NCBI RefSeq assembly: GCF_028435365.1
Contig: NZ_JAGTJJ010000016.1
Location: 1-64,000, forward strand
DNA length: 64,000 nt
Direction: 5' to 3'
Origin: Polyangium jinanense
GTDB lineage: Bacteria; Myxococcota; Polyangia; Polyangiales; Polyangiaceae
The position numbers and the translations under genes are program-made. The notes below the pieces were generated by a model. It did no database searches and was not told the DNA's origin. It saw only the letters and a program-made list of their open reading frames with translations. Position 1 is the stretch's first letter; every line of letters begins with the position of its first letter. Positions 27,060-33,946 of the stretch are shown piece after piece.

Positions 27060-27196
27060 GAGGGGGACAATACCAGAAGATCGGCGCGCCGGGGGAGACG
27101 CCGAACACGAAGGCGACGCGCCGGGCCGTGGAACGCGTCGTGCAGCGGCCGCTCCCGACCACGACAGGTCGCCCCCGACCCACGAAGGAGGGCTCG

Positions 27197-28435
27197 ATGA
27201 TGCGGACACAGTGGATCCTGGGTACGATTTTGATGTTTTCGCTCGTCGCGTGCGGCAGCAAGGAGGGGGACGCGAGCGCCCCGCTCCGGATACCCACGTA
27301 TCACGAGGACGTGGCGCCCATCCTCGCCGAGCATTGTCGGAGTTGCCACGAGAAGGACGGCATTGCCCCGTTTCCCCTCGTCGATTACGAGGACGCGCGC
27401 CGCACCGCCGAGGCGATCCGCATCGCCACGGCGTCGCGCAGCATGCCCCCGTTCGTCCTCGACAACAGCGGCGAATGCAACACGTACGTCGAGGGCCGCT
27501 GGCTCACGGACGCGCAGATCGACACGATCGAGGCCTGGGCCCGCGCCGGCGCGCCCGAGGGCGAGAAGCCGGTGGGCGCGCCCCCCGCGCCGAAGGCCCT
27601 CGCAGAGCTCGATCGGGTCGACCTGACCATCGACATGAAGGACACGTATACCCCAGATGCCGCGAAACTCGATGATTACCGGTGCTTCGTGCTCGATCCC
27701 GGGCTCACGGAGGACATGTTCGTCACCGGCTTCCACGTTCGTCCGGGCGTCACGTCGATGCTGCACCACCTCACGCTCTACGCCATCGACACGAAGGAAT
27801 CCGAGGCCGAGGCCGAGGCGCGCGACGCGAGCGAGCCCGGGTTCGGGTATTCGTGCATCGACGACATCCACGTGACGGACGCGCGGTGGCTCGTCGGCGC
27901 GGGCCCGGGAAGCGGGGCGCTCCGCTTTCCCGAGGGCACGGGGCTCCGCATGCGCGCGGGGCGGAAGACGATCTTGCAGATCCATTACAACAACGAAAAT
28001 GGGCGCCACGCCGATCGCACCCAGATCGACCTCATGCTCGAAAAGAGCGTCCCGAAGGAAGCTACCGTGCAGCGCATCGCGGCCACGAACCTGCTCTTGC
28101 CGCCGAAGCAGGCGAGCGTCGACCAGAGCGCGAGCATGCCCGTGCCCATGAACGTCACTTTGTGGGGGCTCTGGCCGCACATGCACAAGCTCGGCAAGGG
28201 GATGCACGTCTCGGCTTTGCAGGATGGCGAGGAGAAATGCCTGGCCCGCGTGAACAACTGGGATTTCCACTGGCAGGGGTTCGCCCATTACACGAAGCCC
28301 ATCGACCTCTCGTGGGGCGACATGATGCGCATCACGTGCACGTACGACACGTTCGGGCGCGACACGACGACGACCTGGGGCCAGGGCACGAACGACGAGA
28401 TGTGCATCGCGTTTTTTTACCTGACGGAAAATTGA
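27197..28435 (+). CDS. Lipoprotein with cytochrome c motif and type II copper monooxygenase (PHM-like) domain
   Basis: A 412-residue exported lipoprotein (lipobox LVAC, Cys19). Residues 35-120 form a small cytochrome c domain with heme motif CRSCH (47-51) and a possible Met ligand in SMPPF. The rest resembles peptidylglycine-hydroxylating/dopamine monooxygenases, and all expected copper ligands are present: H190, H191 (MLHHL), H263 (LQIHY), H328, H330 (PHMHKLG) and M402 (DEMC). Such enzymes hydroxylate C-H bonds with electrons fed one at a time; the fused heme could supply them. GGAGGG lies just before ATG 27197. It is first in a forward cluster of four genes. The substrate is unknown. Confidence 0.88.
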   Translation: MMRTQWILGTILMFSLVACGSKEGDASAPLRIPTYHEDVAPILAEHCRSCHEKDGIAPFPLVDYEDARRTAEAIRIATASRSMPPFVLDNSGECNTYVEGRWLTDAQIDTIEAWARAGAPEGEKPVGAPPAPKALAELDRVDLTIDMKDTYTPDAAKLDDYRCFVLDPGLTEDMFVTGFHVRPGVTSMLHHLTLYAIDTKESEAEAEARDASEPGFGYSCIDDIHVTDARWLVGAGPGSGALRFPEGTGLRMRAGRKTILQIHYNNENGRHADRTQIDLMLEKSVPKEATVQRIAATNLLLPPKQASVDQSASMPVPMNVTLWGLWPHMHKLGKGMHVSALQDGEEKCLARVNNWDFHWQGFAHYTKPIDLSWGDMMRITCTYDTFGRDTTTTWGQGTNDEMCIAFFYLTEN

Positions 28436-28525
28436 TGTCCGGGGCGGCCGGCGCGCACTCTCCCGATCCCCGCCGATCGTGGAGCGCTTGACAGCATCCG
28501 AAAAAAGCGGTTTGTTTGATGGGTA

Positions 28526-29080
28526 ATGATTATTGCCCGACGAACCCTTCTCACCTTCGGAATCACCCTCCTTGCGGCGACGACGCTGCCGAGCGCAACC
28601 GCCCTGGCCGTGCTTTCGGAGCAAAGCGCCGCCCCGAACGCGCGTGTCGAGGACGCCGACGGGAAGGCGGTCGAGATCAAGTCGCTGAAGGGAAAGCCGA
28701 TCGTCATCGTCTACGACGATCGGACGTCGGCGCCGAAGAGCGAGGCATTCCGGCGTGACCTCGTCAAGCTCCTGAAATCGGGGCCGTACGCGTCGAAGGT
28801 GTCGCTCCTGCTCGTCGCGGACGTGAGCCCTTACGATTTCTGGCCCGCGCGCGGCAGCGTGAAGGACGCCGTCCGCGAGGAGACGAAGAAGCAGGGAACG
28901 ACGGTCTATTGCGATTGGACCGGCGGGATGCGCTCGGCCTACAAGCTGAAGAACGAGATCACGAGCGTGGTGATGGTGGGCAAGGACGGCAAGGTGATGT
29001 TCGCCAAGGAGGGCGTGCCCGCGGGCGCGGACCAGAAGCGACTCGTCGACACGCTGAAGGCCGCGGTCGAGGGGAGCTGA
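28526..29080 (+). CDS. Exported thioredoxin-fold protein lacking the CxxC motif
   Basis: A 184-residue protein with a signal sequence (TLLTFGITLLAATTLPSATALA). It has a redoxin-like core: NARVEDADGKAVEIKSLKGK, the strand PIVIVYDD, and a later ITSVVMVGKDGKVMF hairpin. This resembles YtfJ/redoxin proteins, but the site that should hold the active Cys pair reads YDDRTSAPKS. The only mature Cys (VYCDWTGG) is elsewhere. It is unlikely to be a classic disulfide reductase and may be a binding or chaperone domain for the upstream copper/heme enzyme. Confidence 0.7.
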   Translation: MIIARRTLLTFGITLLAATTLPSATALAVLSEQSAAPNARVEDADGKAVEIKSLKGKPIVIVYDDRTSAPKSEAFRRDLVKLLKSGPYASKVSLLLVADVSPYDFWPARGSVKDAVREETKKQGTTVYCDWTGGMRSAYKLKNEITSVVMVGKDGKVMFAKEGVPAGADQKRLVDTLKAAVEGS

Positions 29081-29132
29081 AGAGCGTTCGCAGGATGGCC
29101 CGAGCGGTTCGGTCGCGGTAGCATGCGCCGCG

Positions 29133-30779
29133 ATGTCCACCGCCGTCGCGGCGCCCCGGCCCTGGCTCTTCGGTCCCTGGCCCGATCTCCTGCTCGGATG
29201 CGGGATCGGGTACGGGCTCGTCGTCGTCGCGCTCGCCGCGATCGGCGCGCCGATGGGCTCGCTCGAAGGGTGGCTGCCGCTCGTCGTGCTCGTGACCGGG
29301 ATCCCGCATTACGGGGCGACGCTGCTCCGGGTCTATGGGACAGAATCCGGGCGGCGGCGGTATTTTCTTTATGCTTTCCCCCTCGGTTTCCTGGTTTGGG
29401 GGGCCTTCGCGGCGTCGCTCGCCGCGCCGCGGCTCGGGACGTGGCTCATCACGCTCTATCTCACGTGGAGCCCCTGGCATTACACGGCCCAGAACTTCGG
29501 GCTCGTGATGATGTTCCTGCGCCGCGCGGGGATCACGGTGGCGCCCGCGCTCCGGCGGCTCGTCTGGATCTCGTTTGTCCTGTCGTTCGTGCTCGTCTTC
29601 GCGAACATCCACGGCTCCGCGTCGGCCGGCGGAGCCGATCCTCTGCAAGCGGCGAGCGCCGCCTATCGATTCGCGCCGCTCGGGATTCCCGCAGGGTTTG
29701 CCCTGGGCGCGCTCGCGGTCGTGGGGGCTTCGTACGTGGTGGTGACGGGGCTCGTGATCCGGAGGCTCGTGCAGATCGCCGGGATTGCGCGGCTCGTGCC
29801 CGCGCTCGCGCTCGTCGCGAGCCAGGCCGCGTGGTTCGTTTTGCCCGTGCTGCTCGGCCTCATGCGGCCGGCGCTGTATGCTTCGGGCGGGGCGACGGCG
29901 CTCGCGTTCATCTGGGTCGCGATCGCGCACAGCGTGCAATATTTGTGGATCTCGTTCCATTATGCGCGGGCCTCCGGCAGCGTGGCGAAGGCGGCGCCGG
30001 CGGGGCTCTCGTATCTCGGAAAAACCGTGCTGGCGGGTTCGGCGATCTGGGTGCTGCCCGCGATCGTCTGCGCGCCAGGCGCGCTCGGGATCTTGCCGTT
30101 CGAATCGGGGCTCGGGCTGCTCGTGGCGGCAGCGGTGAATTTGCACCACTTCATCCTCGACGGCGCGATCTGGAAGCTTCGGGACGGCACGGTCGGGAAT
30201 GTACTCGTGGGGCAAACGAGCGCGGCGCCGCAAGCGGCCCCGGCAGCGCGGGGCCTTGGCGCGTGGGTGTTGCGCGCGGCGTTCGTCGGGGTGGGGCTCG
30301 TGGCGGCGGGCGCCTGGGCGGTCGCGGCCTCGGAAAAGGAAATGGGGATCCGGCGCGCGGCGGCGGCCGGGGACCTCGCGCGGGTCGAGGCCGCGGCGCG
30401 GAGGCTCGCGCTTCTCGGGCGGGATGGACCGCGGATTCACGTGGCGATCGGGCGGCTCCGCGAGGCGCGCGGGGAGAAGGACGCGGCGCACGCGGCGTAC
30501 GAGGCGGCGCTCGCGCTCGACCCCGAGGACGCGACGGCGCTCGATCGGATCGCGGAGTCGTGGATCACACGCGGGGATTTCCAGCGGGCGCTCGATGCGC
30601 GGTATCGAGCCGCACGAAACGCGCCGGATCGCCCAGCCTTCCGGCGTCGTTACGAGGAGCTGCTCGCGCGATTGCAGGCGCCCCCGGAGGCGGGGGACAC
30701 GGAGGTTATCGTGGTCGGAGGGGCGACCTCGGCGAGCGAGGCGGACGCTGCCACGCAGACGTCACGCACGACGCCTTGA
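29133..30779 (+). CDS. Polytopic membrane protein with conserved His motifs and C-terminal TPR-like tail
   Basis: A 548-residue protein of unknown family. About ten hydrophobic helices carry His motifs at their ends: GIPHYGATLLRVY, LTWSPWHYTAQNFGL, AHSVQYLWISFHYARA and NLHHFILDGAIWKLRD. Clustered His at helix ends suggests a metal or heme site in the membrane, as in membrane hydroxylases, but no known signature is complete. The C-terminal 130 residues look like cytosolic TPRs (AAHAAYEAALALDPEDATAL). It sits between the redoxin and ATP-grasp genes on the same strand. The ribosome site is weak. Confidence 0.6.
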   Translation: MSTAVAAPRPWLFGPWPDLLLGCGIGYGLVVVALAAIGAPMGSLEGWLPLVVLVTGIPHYGATLLRVYGTESGRRRYFLYAFPLGFLVWGAFAASLAAPRLGTWLITLYLTWSPWHYTAQNFGLVMMFLRRAGITVAPALRRLVWISFVLSFVLVFANIHGSASAGGADPLQAASAAYRFAPLGIPAGFALGALAVVGASYVVVTGLVIRRLVQIAGIARLVPALALVASQAAWFVLPVLLGLMRPALYASGGATALAFIWVAIAHSVQYLWISFHYARASGSVAKAAPAGLSYLGKTVLAGSAIWVLPAIVCAPGALGILPFESGLGLLVAAAVNLHHFILDGAIWKLRDGTVGNVLVGQTSAAPQAAPAARGLGAWVLRAAFVGVGLVAAGAWAVAASEKEMGIRRAAAAGDLARVEAAARRLALLGRDGPRIHVAIGRLREARGEKDAAHAAYEAALALDPEDATALDRIAESWITRGDFQRALDARYRAARNAPDRPAFRRRYEELLARLQAPPEAGDTEVIVVGGATSASEADAATQTSRTTP

Positions 30780-30813
30780 AGACCGGGACGAACGGAGTAT
30801 GGTGGCGCCCGCC

Positions 30814-32037
30814 ATGCGATTCGCCGTCTTCGTCACGCCTTTTTTCAACGAGAGCGCCATCCGATTCATCGCCGCCCTGCTCGACGTGCCGGAGCTCGGG
30901 CTCGCGGTCGTGAGCCAGGACGTCGAGGAGAACCTGCCGGCGGTGCTCCTCGAACGGGTCGTGAAGCATTTTCGCGTGAGCAACGTGCAGGACGCGGCGG
31001 AGCTCGTGGCGGCGACGCGCTGGATCGACGCGAACGTCGCGCCCGTCGACCGGCTGCTCGCCGTGAGCGAGTTCGTACAGGTCGCGGTCGCCGAGGCGCG
31101 GGACGTGCTGAGGCTGCCGGGGCCGGGCGCGGAGGTGATCCGGAACTTCCGCGACAAACCGCGCATGAAAGACGTGCTCCGCGCGGCGGGATTGCCCTGC
31201 GCGCGTCACCACCTCGCCCCGGACGAGGCCGAGGCGCGGCGCTTCGCAAACGAGGTGGGTTTTCCGCTGGTCGCGAAGCCGCCGGCCGGCGTGGGCTCGG
31301 CGAGCACGTTCGTCGTGAAGGACGCGGCCGAGCTCGATCGCGTGCTCGCGCAGAGCTCCCCGACCCCGGCGTCGCCCGTGCTGCTCGAGGAGTTCGTGCG
31401 CGGGGCCGAGCACACGTTCGACGCGGTGGTGATCGGCGGCAAGCCCGTCTGGTACTCGATCTCGCGGTACCTGCCGAATCCGATCGAGGTCGTGGAAAAC
31501 CCGTGGATCCAGTGGTGCGTGCTTCTGCCGCGCGACATCAGCGGGCCTGAGTTCGCTCCGATCAGGGAGCTCGGGTTCCGGGCGCTTTCGGTGCTCGGGC
31601 TGGAAACGGGCATTTGCCACATGGAGTGGTTCCGGCAAAAGGACGGGCGGATCGTGCTCTCCGAGGTCGCCGCGCGACCGGGCGGCGCGCAGCTCATGAA
31701 CCTGAACGCGCGCGCCCACGATTTCGACATGTATCAGCAGGTCGCGCGGCTCATCACGTTCGATACGTTCGAGGCGCCGCGCGAGCGGAAGTACGCGACG
31801 GGCGCGGCGTTCCTGCGCGGGCAGGCGCCGGGCGTGGTGCGCGAGGTGTGGGGAATCGAGGAGGCGGAGCGCAAGCTCGGCGGGATGATCACGGACGTGA
31901 AATGGCCCAAGGTCGGCGAGCCGCGGTCGGCGAGTTACGAGGGCGAAGGGTATGTGCTGGTCCGCCACCCGGAGACGGAGGGCGTCGCGGAGGCGTTACG
32001 CGAGATTGTCCAGCTCGTGCGCGTCATCTCGCACTGA
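30814..32037 (+). CDS. ATP-grasp ligase
   Basis: A 407-residue enzyme of the carboxylate-amine/thiol ligase superfamily. The preATP-grasp domain is followed by the ATP-grasp core: NFRDKPRMKDVLRAAGLP, VAKPPAGVGSAST (phosphate loop), LLEEFVRGAEHTFDAV, and MEWFRQKDGRIVLSEVAARPGG with the Mg-binding Glu and Asn/Arg residues. It activates a carboxylate as acyl phosphate and joins it to an amine; partners are unknown. ATG 30814 is preferred because an upstream in-frame ATG (30799) is only 1-2 nt from its GGAG. It overlaps the convergent ferritin-like lipoprotein gene by 42 bp. Confidence 0.85.
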   Translation: MRFAVFVTPFFNESAIRFIAALLDVPELGLAVVSQDVEENLPAVLLERVVKHFRVSNVQDAAELVAATRWIDANVAPVDRLLAVSEFVQVAVAEARDVLRLPGPGAEVIRNFRDKPRMKDVLRAAGLPCARHHLAPDEAEARRFANEVGFPLVAKPPAGVGSASTFVVKDAAELDRVLAQSSPTPASPVLLEEFVRGAEHTFDAVVIGGKPVWYSISRYLPNPIEVVENPWIQWCVLLPRDISGPEFAPIRELGFRALSVLGLETGICHMEWFRQKDGRIVLSEVAARPGGAQLMNLNARAHDFDMYQQVARLITFDTFEAPRERKYATGAAFLRGQAPGVVREVWGIEEAERKLGGMITDVKWPKVGEPRSASYEGEGYVLVRHPETEGVAEALREIVQLVRVISH

Positions 32038-33336
32038 TCGGCGGGCGCGCGGCGCGCGGAGGAGCGTGCGCGCGGCGGGAAGGATGACGTCGGCCATGGC
32101 GCGGCGCATGACGTCGCGTTTTTCCGCGGCCGAGAGGCAGCCATGGTCGGCGAGTTTGTCGGGGTCCGCGCCGGGGGCGGCGAGGTCCTCGGGCTCGGGG
32201 CAAACGGCGACGGAAAATGCCTTTTCGAGGGCGCGCGCGACCTCGGGGCCGCCCGCTTCGAGCGCCCACGCGAGCGTGCGCCACGCGAGCTCGGCGTGCG
32301 TGGCCTCGTCCTCGGCGATCCAGACCAGCGTGGCCTTCACCGCGGGATCGGTCGCGCGCAGGGCCTCTTCGCCCGCGACGAGCGCGGAGAGCGTCTCGTT
32401 GACGGCGCCTTCGAGGGCCGTGGCGAGCGCGATGTCGGCGAGGGTCCGCCGGATCGAGAGCTCGGGCATGGGGAGCGTGCCCGGACCCACCGGCGCGCCT
32501 GCGTAGGCGCTGGCGAGGCCGAAACAGAGTTTGGCGTGCCGCACCTCGTCGGACAAGGCCTCTTGCGCGGCGGAGACGAGCGAGGCCGGGGCGCCGGCGC
32601 CGAGCAGCTCCAGGACGAACCGCGCGAAGGAGGCGATGGAGGCGTGCTCGTAGAGGCCCGAGCGCGTAAAATGGTCGGCGAGGGCGCGGCGCGTAGCGGG
32701 GTCGAGGTTCGAGAGATTGGGTGGCTCGGCCAAACCTTGCCCGGATTGCAGGAGCCAATCGGCGCGGGCTTCGGGGTCGGCGGTGCGCGCTTCGCCATCC
32801 ACGACGAAGGGCCGGCCTTCGCAGGACTCGAAGACGATGGGCACGTAGTAGCAGCACTGGGCGCTGATCGCGAGTTCTTGGCAGCCGAGGCCGGGGAGGT
32901 CGTAGCAGCAGGTCCCCGAGCCGACGCATTCGTCGGTGCCGTGGACCTGCTTCATGAGCTCGGCCTGGACGTCGGCGAGTGGAGGGCAATTGCCGCCGAC
33001 GGAGCCTTCGAGGCACAGGAGACGATATTCGGCATCCGGGGGCGGCGGGTTCTCACACGGGAGCGAGCCGCCCGCGCCCGTCCCGCCGACGCCGACGCTG
33101 GTGCTGACGACGCTGACGGCGCTGCCGAGGACGCCGCCGGTGCCGCCGCCCGAGCCGCCCGTAGCGCCCGTGCCGCCCGTGCCGCCCGTTTCGCCTGTGC
33201 CCGCATCGATGACCACGTTGCCGCCACACGCAGCCGCCGCGACGGCGAGGGTCGCGCCCGCGGTGAGCCCCGCGGCCCGCAGGATTCGCGTGAAAAGCGC
33301 AACGGAGAGAGGAGAAGGATGTTTCGCGTGGGTCAT
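31996..33336 (-). CDS. Lipoprotein with C-terminal ferritin-like diiron domain (paralogue)
   Basis: A 446-residue exported protein. Lipobox AAAAC gives acylated Cys37, followed by a Gly/Thr/Ser-rich spacer (TGGTGGTGATGGSGGG) and a Cys-rich segment with CC pairs (GTCCYD, AQCCYY). The linker GRPFVVDGE precedes a four-helix bundle with the same ligand set as the protein at 25611: YEHASIASFARF, DEVRHAK, EGAVNETL and EDEATHAELAW. The Cys-rich part differs from the paralogue while the bundle is conserved. This points to a shared oxygen or iron function with different surface partners. GAGGCAGG precedes ATG 33336. Confidence 0.75.
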   Translation of the reverse strand: MTHAKHPSPLSVALFTRILRAAGLTAGATLAVAAAACGGNVVIDAGTGETGGTGGTGATGGSGGGTGGVLGSAVSVVSTSVGVGGTGAGGSLPCENPPPPDAEYRLLCLEGSVGGNCPPLADVQAELMKQVHGTDECVGSGTCCYDLPGLGCQELAISAQCCYYVPIVFESCEGRPFVVDGEARTADPEARADWLLQSGQGLAEPPNLSNLDPATRRALADHFTRSGLYEHASIASFARFVLELLGAGAPASLVSAAQEALSDEVRHAKLCFGLASAYAGAPVGPGTLPMPELSIRRTLADIALATALEGAVNETLSALVAGEEALRATDPAVKATLVWIAEDEATHAELAWRTLAWALEAGGPEVARALEKAFSVAVCPEPEDLAAPGADPDKLADHGCLSAAEKRDVMRRAMADVILPAARTLLRAPRARRSVRDDAHELDNLA

Positions 33337-33454
33337 GTTGTGCCTGCCTCGATGCATCGAAGGTCGCGGTGGCGCAGAGGCCACGCGGGATGGGGACGCA
33401 ATGGCTGCATCCAGGCGACGCAGGATCGCAAGATTCGGGCCGGGGACGAGCGGC

Positions 33455-33946
33455 TCAGGCGCGCGTGCGTTTGCGAGGCGCGGCAGCGGGCTTTTTTGCG
33501 CCGGGGCCGGCCCAGCCGAAACGATCGAGGGAGACATTTCCGCGCGCATCGAACGTGACGCCCTCGGATTCGAGGAGCGCGCGCTGGAGGGCGCCGCCGA
33601 CAGGGTCCTTGATCGTGACGGCCGCGCGATTGCGAGGACGGCTGCCGAGGACCCGCTGCCACGGGACGGTGCTGCCGCCGTCGGGGTCCTTCAGCGCGGC
33701 GAGGGCGAATCCGACGTGGCGTGCGGAACGCGGGTGCCCGGCGAGGGCGGCGATCACGCCATAGGTGGTGACGCGGCCGCGGGGGATGCGGCGGACGACG
33801 CGGTAGAAGTCTTGCCACCAGGAAACCGGCTCGACGGCGTCGTCGGGCTCGGCGCGCGAGATCCGAGCCCGCGTCTTCAGGGGCGTTCTCGTGGCCTTTT
33901 TCGCCGGCTTTTTTTTCGATTTCGACGTCGCGCCGCGGGCGCTCAC
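33455..33946 (-). CDS. Alkyltransferase-like (ATL) DNA-damage recognition protein
   Basis: A 163-residue member of the O6-alkylguanine-DNA alkyltransferase family. The N terminus is a Lys/Arg-rich tail. The DNA-binding core has FYRVVRRIPRGRVTTYG, the HPRSARHVGFAL helix with the Arg finger, and VPWQRVLGS where true methyltransferases have PCHR. Cys is replaced by Trp96, so it cannot accept alkyl groups. ATL proteins bind alkylated guanine and pass it to nucleotide excision repair. GTG 33946 overlaps the GH57 stop (GTGA) and has GAGGAG 5 nt upstream. Its place in a glycogen/trehalose operon is unexpected. Confidence 0.88.
   Translation of the reverse strand: MSARGATSKSKKKPAKKATRTPLKTRARISRAEPDDAVEPVSWWQDFYRVVRRIPRGRVTTYGVIAALAGHPRSARHVGFALAALKDPDGGSTVPWQRVLGSRPRNRAAVTIKDPVGGALQRALLESEGVTFDARGNVSLDRFGWAGPGAKKPAAAPRKRTRA

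Noticed and set aside
27128..27196. Upstream extension of the copper monooxygenase gene
   Set aside because: ATG 27197 has GGAGGG upstream and begins a proper lipoprotein signal; the extension is not signal-like.
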